Of a stretch of DNA of 64,000 bases, positions 8,832 to 16,995 are shown in pieces (position 1 is the first letter of the stretch; every line of letters begins with the position of its first letter). Under the pieces are notes generated by a model. That model searched no databases and was not told where the DNA came from. It was given only the letters and a program-made list of their open reading frames with translations. Position numbers and translations under genes: made by a program. The stretch lies in the NCBI GenBank assembly GCA_022843485.1, contig JALHNM010000003.1:207871-271870 (forward strand). The letters are read 5' to 3'. The DNA comes from Fimbriimonadaceae bacterium (GTDB lineage Bacteria > Armatimonadota > Fimbriimonadia > Fimbriimonadales > Fimbriimonadaceae).

Positions 8832-9860
8832 TCAAGACCCGCCCTGGAACGACCTCAAGTACGCTTCGAGGGCCGACCGGATGGGACCCTCGAACAGGGC
8901 CGCACCGATCGCCCCAGCGGCCAGGTACGGACCGAACGGGATCATCGTCAGTTCTACCCGAGGCTCGTCCTCGAACTCTTCGGTCGAGTAGGGGTTTTCG
9001 CCGAACCACTTCTCGTAAACCTTCGGGGCCGCAAGGCCTAGGACGTCCACGCACAGGAGGTAGCCGAGCCCGCACCAGAGCAGGGATCCGAGGGTCTCGG
9101 GTTCTTCGGTGCCCTCGTCCTCCTCGTCGCCTCCGTCTTGCGGCTGGCGCTTCCGGAGGGCGATGGCCAGCAGGCCGAACACCGCGCCCAGCGCGACCGC
9201 GATCCCGAAGCTGGCGACCGCCATGGTCGGAAGTAAGACGGCCCCGATCCCCCGGGCCATCTTGATATCGCCGTGGCCCATGGCGTCCTTGCGGAAGAGG
9301 AGCCGCCCGAGGAACGCGATCCCCCAGAGCACCCCGAACCCGGTCAAGGCCCCGGCCACGCTGGACGGGAGCGGCCCGAGCCACGCCTCGGGACGGCCCT
9401 GGGCGATCGTCACGGCGTTGGCCCCGAGGCCGAGAAGGAGCATGAAGGCGTTGACCTGATCCGGGATGATGTAGTGGGCGAGGTCGGTGAAGATCGCCGC
9501 CACGAGGGCCGAGACGAACAGCGAGAGCACCACGGCCTTGAGCGGGTCGCCCATGGTATGGGGCCCAGAGAGCGTCGCCCACCAGACGGCGGCCCACAAC
9601 GCCCCCGTCACGAGTTCGACGACCATGTACCTGGCCCCGATCGGGTTCCCGCAGTGGCGGCACCGTCCCCGGAGGACGAGCCAGCTGAACACCGGGACGA
9701 GGTCAGGGAGCGTGAGCCGGTGCTTGCACCCGGGGCAGAAGCTGTAGACTGGCTGCCAGATAGAAAGGCCCCGGGGGAGGCGGTAGACCACCACGTTCAG
9801 GAAGCTCCCGACGCACATCCCGATCCACAGCCCGACGATCCAAGTCCACTCTGGGAACAC
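8832..9860 (-). CDS. pilD: prepilin peptidase / N-methyltransferase (A24 family)
   Basis: Membrane aspartyl protease that cleaves prepilin leaders and methylates the new N-terminal Phe. The N-terminal region GMCVGSFLNVVVYRLPRG is the family signature, followed by two CxxC pairs (CPGC and CRHC, residues about 42-70) of the zinc-binding methyltransferase domain. The two catalytic Asp motifs are visible: FTDLAHYIIPD and GHGDIKMA. About eight membrane segments. Length (342 aa) exceeds the usual 230-290 aa because of an acidic loop (DGGDEEDEGTEEPE) and a C-terminal extension. GTG start with a strong GGAGGAAGG ribosome site. It leads the pseudopilin gene cluster, whose products are its likely substrates. 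The gspO/pilD distinction cannot be made here. Confidence 0.95.
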   Translation of the reverse strand: MFPEWTWIVGLWIGMCVGSFLNVVVYRLPRGLSIWQPVYSFCPGCKHRLTLPDLVPVFSWLVLRGRCRHCGNPIGARYMVVELVTGALWAAVWWATLSGPHTMGDPLKAVVLSLFVSALVAAIFTDLAHYIIPDQVNAFMLLLGLGANAVTIAQGRPEAWLGPLPSSVAGALTGFGVLWGIAFLGRLLFRKDAMGHGDIKMARGIGAVLLPTMAVASFGIAVALGAVFGLLAIALRKRQPQDGGDEEDEGTEEPETLGSLLWCGLGYLLCVDVLGLAAPKVYEKWFGENPYSTEEFEDEPRVELTMIPFGPYLAAGAIGAALFEGPIRSALEAYLRSFQGGS

Positions 9861-9873
9861 CCTTCCTCCGCAC

Positions 9874-10812
9874 CTACCCCGTCAAGGGTCGGAAGGTACC
9901 CGCTTTCTCACGAGGGGGACGGCCGTCGAGGAAGAGCGCCGCGAACCCGCCCGCCCCCGGGCCCCGGTGCGGATAGGCCCGATAGCAGGGGTGCGCGGAC
10001 CGGGTGCTCCGCCACGGGTCGTACAGGGGCGAACCCACCGCCTGAACGCCTGGGGCCCGGGCGAGGAGCCACTCGACAGTCTCCTCGTCCTCCTCCGGGG
10101 CGAACGTGCAGGTCGTGTAGAGCAGCGCCCCCCCGGGGGCGACGCAAAGGAGGGCGTTCGCAAGGATCCGGCGCTGGCGGGCAGCGTTCATCGCGATCAT
10201 CTTTGGCAAGAACGCCCCGAAGGCGTCCTTCCCCTTCGCCACGAGCGATTGACCCGAGCAGGGGGCGTCCACGACGACGAGGTCGAACCCCTCCGGCTCG
10301 GCCTCGGCCCATACGGCGCTGTCCATCTGGGTCACCTCGGCCGTGACCCGGCACCGGTCCAGGTTCGAACGGAGGGCCCCGTGACGCTTGCCCACGACCT
10401 CGTTCGCGACGAGCCGCTCCGGACGGAACGCCCGCCAGGCGAACACGGTCTTGCCGCCCGGGGCCGCACAGAGGTCGAGGACCCGCTGCGGGAGGGTAGG
10501 TAGGGCTAGCATGAGCCCAGCGGCCCAAGCGGAGCTCGGGTCTAGGGCGTACAGCTCGCCCGCCGCGTGCCGGGGGTCCCCGCCCGGCCTCGCCCCCGGG
10601 GGCAACACCGCGACGAACGGTGGTTGCCACGGCTCTGGTTCGACGGCCCCGGGTGGGGAGGCGCCCTCAAGGACGACGACCGCCGTGCCGCGAGGGGCCG
10701 GGGCGACGAGCGCCGACAGGAACGCCGACCGCTCGGCCTCGCCCTCGAAGTGGGCCCCCGCGAACCGGGCCAGGCTCTTCGAGTCCCGTATCGACACGCC
10801 CCAGTCTGGCAC
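9874..10812 (-). CDS. RsmB/NOP2/Sun-family RNA (cytosine-5) methyltransferase
   Basis: SAM-dependent m5C methyltransferase acting on rRNA or tRNA. Visible motifs: VLDLCAAPGGKT (motif I, SAM binding), VVVDAPCSGQS (motif IV with the Pro-Cys pair) and LLYTTCTF (motif VI with the catalytic TC), in the order and spacing of the RsmB/RsmF/NSUN family. A longer frame reaches back to a TTG at 10890, but its extra 26 residues are low-complexity and would collide with the divergent reductase gene. I prefer GTG at 10812, which has a TATCGC box 5 bases upstream. No N-terminal NusB-like domain is present, so it is not full-length RsmB; YebU/RsmF-like or an rRNA/tRNA enzyme of unknown target. Ends 13 bases before the pilD start. 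Confidence 0.88.
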   Translation of the reverse strand: MPDWGVSIRDSKSLARFAGAHFEGEAERSAFLSALVAPAPRGTAVVVLEGASPPGAVEPEPWQPPFVAVLPPGARPGGDPRHAAGELYALDPSSAWAAGLMLALPTLPQRVLDLCAAPGGKTVFAWRAFRPERLVANEVVGKRHGALRSNLDRCRVTAEVTQMDSAVWAEAEPEGFDLVVVDAPCSGQSLVAKGKDAFGAFLPKMIAMNAARQRRILANALLCVAPGGALLYTTCTFAPEEDEETVEWLLARAPGVQAVGSPLYDPWRSTRSAHPCYRAYPHRGPGAGGFAALFLDGRPPREKAGTFRPLTG

Positions 10813-10892
10813 GGCCTGCGATAGGCCCCGACCGGCCCCTTCGGCCGCCGCCTTGCGAGGTAGGGGGACAGAATCCGTACGCAGTGACAACG

Positions 10893-11888
10893 ATGGATCG
10901 GGTCGACGTGACGGTCATCGGGGGAGGGCCAGTCGGCCTTTTCGCCGCCTTCTACGCTGGGATGCGGGGGATGTCCGTCCGCATCGTCGATAGCCTGCCG
11001 GAACTCGGCGGCCAGCTCACGGCGCTCTACCCAGAGAAGTACGTGTACGACATGCCAGGCTTCCCGGCCGTGCTCGCCAAAGACCTCGCGAGAGGGCTGA
11101 TCGACCAGGCGGCCCGGTTCCATCCTGAGGTCGTCCTCGACGAGACCGCCGAGGGGCTAGAGCCCGACTTCGAGGGCTACACGGTCGTCGGGCGTCGGGA
11201 CCGGTACCCGACCCGGACGGTGATCGTCTCCGCCGGGGCGGGAGCGTTCAGCCCGACGAAGCTAGGGGTCGAGGGCGAGGACGGCTACGTCGGACGGGGC
11301 CTCTCTTACGGCGTGAAGTCCAAGGCCGACTTCGAGGGCAAGCGCGTGCTCGTCGTCGGCGGCGGCGACAGCGCTTTCGACTGGGCGGAGAACTTGCACC
11401 CGGTCGCGGCGTCGGTCGAGATCGTCCACCGGCGCGACCAGTTCCGAGCCCACGAGGAGACGGTCCGCGCCGTGAGGGGCCTCGGGGTCGGATTCCACCT
11501 GTTCAAGGTTGTGACCGCCCTCCACGGGGACGGCGACTTGACCGCCGTCACTCTCGAGGACACGCAGACCAAGGAGTCAGGCGAGATCCCCTGCGACGCC
11601 CTCGTCGTGAACATTGGGTTCAAGTCCTCGCTCGGCCCGATCAAGGACTGGGGCCTGGTGATCGAGAAGAACCAGGTGGTGGTCGACCACGGCTACCGCA
11701 CGAACCTTCCCGGGGTGTTCGCGGTGGGGGACGTCTGCAGTTTCGACGGGAAAATCAAGCTCATCGCCACCGGTGTCGGCGAGGCGGCGACGGCAGTCTG
11801 CCTCGCCAAGACCCGACTCGACCCTACGGCGAAGCTCTTCCCCGGCCACAGCTCCGACATGGACCAGTTCGCGACTGTGCCCGGCTAG
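10893..11888 (+). CDS. ferredoxin/flavodoxin-NADP+ reductase, thioredoxin-reductase-like
   Basis: FAD- and NADP-binding flavoprotein of the YumC-type ferredoxin-NADP reductase group (331 aa). The N-terminus VTVIGGGPVGLFAAFYAG is the FAD Rossmann motif; VLVVGGGDSAFDWAENL (about residue 150) is the NADP-binding motif; near the end GVFAVGDVCSFDGKIKLIATG is characteristic of this group. The CxxC redox pair of true thioredoxin reductases is absent, so electron transfer to ferredoxin is more likely. ATG at 10893 is chosen because upstream frame is not conserved-looking; a TACGCA box lies 9 bases upstream and no SD is present. Divergent from the RNA methyltransferase and overlapping the convergent SDR gene by 4 bases. 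Confidence 0.93.
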   Translation: MDRVDVTVIGGGPVGLFAAFYAGMRGMSVRIVDSLPELGGQLTALYPEKYVYDMPGFPAVLAKDLARGLIDQAARFHPEVVLDETAEGLEPDFEGYTVVGRRDRYPTRTVIVSAGAGAFSPTKLGVEGEDGYVGRGLSYGVKSKADFEGKRVLVVGGGDSAFDWAENLHPVAASVEIVHRRDQFRAHEETVRAVRGLGVGFHLFKVVTALHGDGDLTAVTLEDTQTKESGEIPCDALVVNIGFKSSLGPIKDWGLVIEKNQVVVDHGYRTNLPGVFAVGDVCSFDGKIKLIATGVGEAATAVCLAKTRLDPTAKLFPGHSSDMDQFATVPG

Positions 11889-12652
11889 CCGGGTCCCCGT
11901 ACCAAGCCCCCGTCCACGAGCAGGCTCACCCCGGTGATGTACGACGCCCGGGCCGAGCAGAGGAACGCCACCGCGGCCGCGACCTCCGAAGGGTCGGCCA
12001 GGCGCCCGATGGGGACTTCTTCTGCCTGCTTCGCGAGGGCCTCCTCGGGGCTGGTCCCCTCCCGATCGGCCCGGACTTGGGCGAGGTGGAGTTGCCGATC
12101 CGTCAGCGTGTGACCTGGGAGCACCGCGTTCACCGTGACCCCGTCCGGGGCGAGTTCGGTGGCTTGGAGCCGGGTCAGCGCTGTGAGCCCGGCCCGCAGA
12201 GTCGACGAGATTGGGAGCAGACGGCTGGGCTCCTTGGCCACGAGGCTCGTGAGGTGGACGATCCGCCCCCACTTCCGCTCCCGCATCCCGGGCGCGACGA
12301 GGCGGACGAGCCGGACCACGTTGAGGAGGGTCGATTCGAAGCCTTGAGCCCAGGCCGCGTCGCCCAGTTCGGTCCACGGGCCTGCGGGCGGCCCGCCCGT
12401 GTTCGTCACAAGAATCGACGGCTCACCTAGGGAGGATCGGACTGACTCGACCCACGACTCAAGGTCGGTGGCGACCGAGACGTCCGCCCGGTCGAACCGC
12501 TCGAAGCTCGTTAAAATGCTGGTATCAGGCTCGCTCCTTGCACAGACCGCGACTCGACACCCCTCTTGCGCGAGTTCCTTGGCGATGGCCAGGCCGATGC
12601 CTTTGGTGCCCGCCGCGACCAGCGCGACCTTCCCTGCGACCCCGAGGTCCAT
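11885..12652 (-). CDS. SDR-family oxidoreductase lacking the catalytic Tyr-x3-Lys
   Basis: Short-chain dehydrogenase/reductase, 255 aa. Nucleotide-binding AGTKGIGLAIAKEL sits near residues 14-27 and the C-terminal LCSARASYITGVSLLVDGG is typical of 3-oxoacyl-ACP-reductase-like SDRs. NTGGPPAGPW replaces the usual NNAG. At the catalytic position the expected YxxxK is replaced by ISSTLRAGLTALTR, so neither Tyr nor Lys is present; a subgroup of SDRs with NTGGPP and S/N-xxRA is known to share this. Its reaction is therefore uncertain. ATG at 12652 has a TAAGCT box 7 bases upstream and no ribosome site, suggesting a leaderless mRNA. Stands alone, convergent with the ferredoxin reductase. Confidence 0.9.
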   Translation of the reverse strand: MDLGVAGKVALVAAGTKGIGLAIAKELAQEGCRVAVCARSEPDTSILTSFERFDRADVSVATDLESWVESVRSSLGEPSILVTNTGGPPAGPWTELGDAAWAQGFESTLLNVVRLVRLVAPGMRERKWGRIVHLTSLVAKEPSRLLPISSTLRAGLTALTRLQATELAPDGVTVNAVLPGHTLTDRQLHLAQVRADREGTSPEEALAKQAEEVPIGRLADPSEVAAAVAFLCSARASYITGVSLLVDGGLVRGPG

Positions 12653-12659
12653 ACGGTTC

Positions 12660-12665
12660 AGCTTA
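12660..12665 (-). promoter_or_regulatory. TANNNT -10 box of SDR gene (leaderless)
   Basis: TAAGCT on the minus strand ends 7 bases before the ATG of the SDR gene. With a normal -10 to +1 distance, transcription would start at the start codon itself; no Shine-Dalgarno sequence is visible. Confidence 0.5.
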
Positions 12666-12817
12666 CGCCGGAGACCCCGTCCCCGCGGGGCCGCGGCCTA
12701 CAAACGAGATAGCCTTAAACAACTCTTCTCTCCCGCTGAGACCCGGTCAAGATTGACGTTTTTCGGGCCGACGGTGACTTTCTTCGTTCGGTACTCGTAC
12801 TTTTCTGTGCAGGCCTG

Positions 12818-13771
12818 GTGTACAACATGCGTATGGTGCGGGAGCCGAGTCACCCGAGGGGGCATGGCGGCGACAGGGCACGGGCGGCGGCTTGGGTCGC
12901 TTCCGTCTACATCGCGGTCGCCCTTGCCTGGATGGTGGCCATGTCTTGGCTACTCCATAAGGTGAAGGCGACCGTCGCTACGACGCTGTCGATCGAAGCG
13001 GCGACCGGGGCGTTGCTCATCGGCGGCTCGGCGGTCCTCATCTACTTCTACGTGCGAAGCCTCATCGGAGACCTCGAGCGACACCACAAGTCGTCACTGC
13101 AATCCAAGCTGGAGCTGGTCAACCGGCTCGCCCTTGCCGCCGAGTACAGGGACGACCTGCGCGGGGGCCATAACTATCGCATCGGCCACGGATCGGCCAT
13201 CTTGGCAAGGCTTATGGGGCTCCCGCCGGAGAGGTGCGACCTGATCGGCCAGTCCGCCGTCCTCCACGACATCGGCAAGATCGGGGTCCCCGACTCGATC
13301 ATCAGCAAGCCGGGACCGCTCACCGACGAAGAGCGCGAGATCGTCCAACGCCACGTCCTTTACGGCGCCCACTTGCTCGAAGGGTCCGACTCGCCGGTCA
13401 TCCAGACCGCGCACACGATCGCCCTCACCCACCACGAGCGTTGGGACGGATCGGGCTATCCCTATGGCCTTGTGGGGGAGAAGACCCCCGTCGAGGGCCG
13501 GATCGTCGCCGTCGTCGACGTCTTCGACGCCTTGACGAGCAAGCGCCCGTACAAAGCTGCCTGGACGGTGGAAGAGGCTCGCGCGTTCGTCCTCGATCAA
13601 TCCGGCAAGCTGTTCGACCCGGCCGTCGTGGCCGCCTTCGAGGAGGGCCTCGCGGAACTGCTCGCCCTCCGCGAGAAGTCGGAGGCGCTCGTCCCGCTCC
13701 CGGAGGCCGAGATCGTCCCGACCGGGGCCCTCGTGCCCAAGGTCGGTTCCGAGCGGCTGCGCGTCGTCTGA
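12818..13771 (+). CDS. membrane-anchored HD-GYP domain phosphohydrolase
   Basis: Probably a cyclic-di-GMP phosphodiesterase. Two membrane helices (about residues 22-47 and 61-85) are followed by a short linker and a complete HD-GYP domain: H-N-Y-R-I-G-H at about 118, HDIGKIGVPD at 150-159, and HHERWDGSGYP at 205-215, which carries the HHE and GSGYP forms of the signature. The metal-binding His/Asp set looks intact. No PAS, GAF or receiver domain precedes it, so the sensory input would have to come through the membrane segments. GTG 12818 is the longest start; ATGs at 12827 and 12833 are close alternatives. It is divergent from the SDR gene across a 165-base AT-richer gap. Confidence 0.93.
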   Translation: MYNMRMVREPSHPRGHGGDRARAAAWVASVYIAVALAWMVAMSWLLHKVKATVATTLSIEAATGALLIGGSAVLIYFYVRSLIGDLERHHKSSLQSKLELVNRLALAAEYRDDLRGGHNYRIGHGSAILARLMGLPPERCDLIGQSAVLHDIGKIGVPDSIISKPGPLTDEEREIVQRHVLYGAHLLEGSDSPVIQTAHTIALTHHERWDGSGYPYGLVGEKTPVEGRIVAVVDVFDALTSKRPYKAAWTVEEARAFVLDQSGKLFDPAVVAAFEEGLAELLALREKSEALVPLPEAEIVPTGALVPKVGSERLRVV

Positions 13772-13817
13772 ACCCCTGGGGCGTCCGGCCGCCCCCGCCC
13801 GTCCCTACTCCTGAGCG

Positions 13818-14708
13818 ATGACGGGCGAACTCTGGGTGAGGGACCGTACGTGGACCTGGCACGACCGCTTGCGCGACGAGGCGCCCCCGGTCTGGCTCAG
13901 CCTCGACCCGGCCGACGCCGACCATGGCCCACCCGCCCGTGTCACGCTCGTCAGCGGGGGCGTCGTCCGCGCCTGGCGGTTCATCGGCTCGACCGACCCC
14001 GGGGCCGACCCGATCGGTCTGGTCTGCGCTGCCTGGAGCCTCCTCAACGACGCCCCGCCCGGTACCCCGATCCTCGCCCCGCCCGTGCGTGAGAGCCCGG
14101 TGCACCGCCACCTCGCCCTCTCGCTGGCCCAGGCCCTGCGGCCCGAGCGGATCGTCGTCCCCCGCGCCTCCGGCCTGGAGAGGTGGCCATGGCCGGTCGG
14201 CGCCGAGGAGGCCGATGCGACGCCCGACCTCCCTCCGCTCGTGCGCGACGCCCAGCGCCGAGCCCGCTGGCTCGAGTTGCGCGAGCGCGCGACCTCCCAG
14301 ATCGTGCCGCTCGATACGGTCGGGGTTTTGGGGGCCAGGTTCGGGTCCGGCCACCGGTTCCGCACGACCGACTGGGAGGGGCACGCCGAGGCCGGGGCGG
14401 GGACGCTCCTCCTGATCGGCGACGGCGAACCGGACGAAGCCGCAGGAACCCTGATGGCCCAATCCCAAGCCTCCCGGATGGTCGTCAACTCACCCCGCAC
14501 GTACGACGGTCTCGTCTGCGCGTTCGCCCACCAGGACGGGGAGGATTTCGCGATGGGGATCGTCGATCGCCTCGACCTCGAACGCCGCGAGTTCACGGTC
14601 CTGTCCGACGCCGTGCCCCCGGCCCCGGTCCGGCTCCTGCGCCTGGGCCGCCTTCGGGTGGACGGTTCGGGCCGGGAGGTGGGGGAGGCCAAACCGTGGA
14701 CGGTATAA
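13818..14708 (+). CDS. Clp1/Grc3-like protein missing the P-loop (tentative)
   Basis: I do not recognise this 296-aa protein outright, but its course resembles bacterial and archaeal Clp1/Grc3-type polynucleotide kinases from the point just after Walker A: LSLDPADADHGPPARVTL (residues about 27-44) parallels their D-x-D-x-GQ-x-x-GPP segment, RAWRFIGSTDPGADP parallels the F-V-G-(S/D)-T-x-P segment, then L-RPERIVV, a run of Arg/Glu, and a C-terminal GIVDRLDLERREFTVLSD with LRLGRLRVD. No GxxxxGK(S/T) exists anywhere in the protein, and the upstream 25 residues are too short for one, so kinase activity is doubtful. A TACTCC box lies 6 bases upstream of the ATG. Followed after 9 bases by the histidine phosphatase gene. 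Confidence 0.55.
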   Translation: MTGELWVRDRTWTWHDRLRDEAPPVWLSLDPADADHGPPARVTLVSGGVVRAWRFIGSTDPGADPIGLVCAAWSLLNDAPPGTPILAPPVRESPVHRHLALSLAQALRPERIVVPRASGLERWPWPVGAEEADATPDLPPLVRDAQRRARWLELRERATSQIVPLDTVGVLGARFGSGHRFRTTDWEGHAEAGAGTLLLIGDGEPDEAAGTLMAQSQASRMVVNSPRTYDGLVCAFAHQDGEDFAMGIVDRLDLERREFTVLSDAVPPAPVRLLRLGRLRVDGSGREVGEAKPWTV

Positions 14709-14709
14709 C
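14704..14709 (+). promoter_or_regulatory. -10 box (TATAAC) of histidine phosphatase gene
   Basis: TATAAC ends 8 bases before the ATG at 14718, overlapping the end of the preceding gene (stop at 14706-14708). No ribosome site lies in between, so a leaderless or near-leaderless transcript is likely. Confidence 0.4.
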
Positions 14710-14717
14710 CTACGGCG

Positions 14718-15344
14718 ATGCGCCTCTACCTCGTCCGCCACGCCCAGACCGCGTGGAACCGCGAGGGCCGGGCGCAGGGCCACACCGATGTGCTCCTCGA
14801 CGACACCGGCCGGTGGCAGGCCGAGCAACTCGGGGCGCGCCTCGCGACCGAGCCGATCGAGCGCGTCGTGGCCAGTGACCTCACTCGGTGCCGCGAGACG
14901 CTCGCCCCTCTCCTCGCCCTCCGCCCGATCGCGACCGAGTACCGCGCCGACCTCCGTGAACGCACGTTCGGCGAGATGGAAGGAGAGGACTACAGAAAGC
15001 TCCACGACTTCCTGGTCGCGGAGTCGGCCCGGACTGGCGAACCCGCGGAGGCGGTCCGCCCGCCCGGCGGCGAGTCCGTGCTCGACGTCCGGCTCCGGCT
15101 CGAACCGTTCATGGCGAGACTCGTCGAAGCCCGGGAGCCGACCCTCGTCGTCTCACACGGCGGCACGCTAGCCCAGATCCTCTCGACGTTGATCAAGGGC
15201 GGCTGGGAGACGGCCCGGAGCTTCCGGTTCGCGAACGCCTCGGTCACCGAACTGAGCCGGAGGCCGAACGGGGCGTTCGTCATCGAGAGGTTCAACGAGA
15301 CCGCCCACCTGGAGTCCGCACTTGAGGCTGCTGGAGTCACTTAA
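14718..15344 (+). CDS. histidine phosphatase family protein (phosphoglycerate mutase-like)
   Basis: Begins MRLYLVRHAQTAWN, the RHG-type signature in which His8 becomes phosphorylated; ASDLTRCRET at about residues 54-63, a general-acid Glu in LRERTFGEMEG (about 81-86) and the second active-site His in LVVSHGG (His147) complete the branch-1 histidine phosphatase set. 208 aa is normal for cobalamin-type or broad phosphomonoesterases (GpmB/CobC/PhoE group). The substrate cannot be told from sequence. The downstream lnt gene starts at a TTG 23 bases before this stop, so the two are coupled. Confidence 0.93.
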   Translation: MRLYLVRHAQTAWNREGRAQGHTDVLLDDTGRWQAEQLGARLATEPIERVVASDLTRCRETLAPLLALRPIATEYRADLRERTFGEMEGEDYRKLHDFLVAESARTGEPAEAVRPPGGESVLDVRLRLEPFMARLVEAREPTLVVSHGGTLAQILSTLIKGGWETARSFRFANASVTELSRRPNGAFVIERFNETAHLESALEAAGVT

Positions 15345-16812
15345 GCGCTCCTGGCCGATCGCGGCGAGCGTGCTGCTGCTCGGGCTCGCGTTCCCTCCGC
15401 TCAACCTCGCGCTGCTCGTGTTCGTCGCGGCGGCGCCGTGGCTGGCCTCGCTCCGCGATACCGACGACCGCGGGGCGTTGCGCTCCGGGTTCACCTTCGG
15501 CCTCCTCTACTTCCTGGTCCAGATGTTCTGGCTCGTGCCGTTCGTCGGTCGGTGGACGGGGTCGCTGGCCCTCGCCGCCGTCCCTTGGGTGCTCACGGGG
15601 CTCATCGCGGGCCTGGTCTACATGCCCTTGGGCTGGCTCGTCCACCGGTGCTGGGCGCGAGGGCGATGGTGGGCGGTCCCCTTCGTTTGGGCGGGGCACG
15701 AAGCGTTCCGGGCCCACCTGCCCGGCCTCGCGTTCCCGTGGGCGAACATCGCCGACCCGCTGGTCGCCTTCCCCGCCTACGTCCAGCACGCGTCGTTCGG
15801 GACGGTGTTCTTCGTCTCGGCCTGGGTCGTGCTCGCGAACGTGGTGATCGCGACCTTCGTCTGGCCCGCCCGGGTCGGCGACCAGGTGTTGGTGCTCAAG
15901 GGGCCGATCGTGCTCCGGACGGCGTTCCTGTTCTGCGGGATCATGCTCGTGTCCGTCGTGCGCTACTCGCAAACCCCGGCCACAGAGACGAGGGTGTTCA
16001 CGCTCGGCCAACTCGGGGTCGACATGGCGTTCTCGGACCGGGCCACGCGCCCGCGGTCGATCTTCGACGCCGGCAACCTCATCCAAAGCCGAGCCGCGCT
16101 CCAAGGGACAGACCTTCTCGTCTACCCGGAAGGGTTCGCCGAAGGCGGGGCGACCCTCCCGCCGGTCAACCCGCTCGGGCCGGAGCCCCGGGTACCCGTC
16201 CTCTTCCCGGGGTTTCGCAAAGTCGGCGAGAAGACGTTCGCCGCCGCCTTTTCGTACGACGGTCGCTGGCAGTCGACGGACAAGACCCGGCTCGTGGTGT
16301 TCGGCGAGTACGTCCCAGGGCGCGGGGTGATCCCCGGGCTCGACGCCTTCGACCTGCCGAACTCCGACCTGAGTCCAGGGTCAACCGTCCAGGTCCTCAC
16401 CGTGAACGGGATGCGCGTCGCCCCGTTGGTCTGCTTCGAGGGGGTGTTCACAGAACTGGTCGAGGTGCAGCAGCGGCTTGGGGCCCAGGTGCTCGCGCAG
16501 ATGAGCATCGACGATTGGTACGAGGGGACGCCCGCCTGGCAGCAGCTCTGGCACGCCTCGGTCTGGAGGTCCATCGAGTCCGGCCTCCCGATGGTTCGGG
16601 TGGGGAGTCGAGGCATGAGCCTGGCCACCGACGCACGCGGGAACGTCCGGGCCTTTGCGCCGCCTGGGCAGATGGCCGCGATCCGGGTCGAGGTAGGGCT
16701 GCCGACACAAGGGGACGGGTTCGCCTACCGCACCGGGTTCCTGTGGCTGTGCTGGGCGGTCATGGTGGCGGTGGGGCTCGAGGCCCTGCTCCGGCGCGGC
16801 CCCAAGAGCTGA
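15322..16812 (+). CDS. lnt: apolipoprotein N-acyltransferase
   Basis: Inner-membrane enzyme that adds the third acyl chain to lipoproteins. The first about 200 residues hold six to seven membrane helices (WPIAASVLLLGLAFPPL; LAFPWANIADPL), followed by a nitrilase-like periplasmic domain and a C-terminal helix. The catalytic triad is visible: Glu270 in VYPEGFAEG, Lys321 in DKTRLVVFGEYVP and Cys371 in LVCFEGVF. 496 aa agrees with the family. TTG start at 15322 inside the previous gene. Its presence supports a diderm cell and fits the lipobox cyclophilin encoded at 47430. The tRNA-Ser gene lies immediately downstream on the other strand. Confidence 0.95.
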   Translation: MRLLESLKRSWPIAASVLLLGLAFPPLNLALLVFVAAAPWLASLRDTDDRGALRSGFTFGLLYFLVQMFWLVPFVGRWTGSLALAAVPWVLTGLIAGLVYMPLGWLVHRCWARGRWWAVPFVWAGHEAFRAHLPGLAFPWANIADPLVAFPAYVQHASFGTVFFVSAWVVLANVVIATFVWPARVGDQVLVLKGPIVLRTAFLFCGIMLVSVVRYSQTPATETRVFTLGQLGVDMAFSDRATRPRSIFDAGNLIQSRAALQGTDLLVYPEGFAEGGATLPPVNPLGPEPRVPVLFPGFRKVGEKTFAAAFSYDGRWQSTDKTRLVVFGEYVPGRGVIPGLDAFDLPNSDLSPGSTVQVLTVNGMRVAPLVCFEGVFTELVEVQQRLGAQVLAQMSIDDWYEGTPAWQQLWHASVWRSIESGLPMVRVGSRGMSLATDARGNVRAFAPPGQMAAIRVEVGLPTQGDGFAYRTGFLWLCWAVMVAVGLEALLRRGPKS

Positions 16813-16813
16813 G

Positions 16814-16901
16814 TGGCGGAGGGGGTGGGATTCGAACCCACGTTAGGTTGCCCTAAAACGGTTTTCAAGACCGTCGCGATCGACCGCTCTGCCACCCCTC
16901 C
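16814..16901 (-). tRNA. tRNA-Ser (anticodon UGA)
   Basis: An 88-nt tRNA with encoded CCA (16814-16816). The 7-bp acceptor stem pairs GGAGGGG with CCCCTCC, the T arm has GTTCGAATC, and the anticodon stem CGGTC/ACCGT-type arm presents loop CUUGAAA with anticodon UGA at 16865-16867. A long variable arm (between anticodon and T arms) confirms a class II serine tRNA. It sits alone between lnt (convergent) and the DUF4332 gene. Confidence 0.96.
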
Positions 16902-16995
16902 GGACGTGCCCGGATTGTACCGGTCGCCCGCGACGGGGCCGACCGAGTACCATCTCGCGCGGAGCCCGAAGCGGCCCCGAAAGAGGACACACACC

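Noticed and set aside
3478..9041. Long plus-strand open frames opposite the pilin operon (898 and 928 codons, plus smaller ones)
   Set aside because: They mirror GC-rich minus-strand genes with clear prepilin leaders, have low-complexity Arg/Pro/Val-rich translations and no motifs; shadows.
16813..16995. Extended start of the DUF4332 gene from 16813
   Set aside because: This stretch is the tRNA-Ser gene; the ATG at 16996 gives the DUF4332 length.
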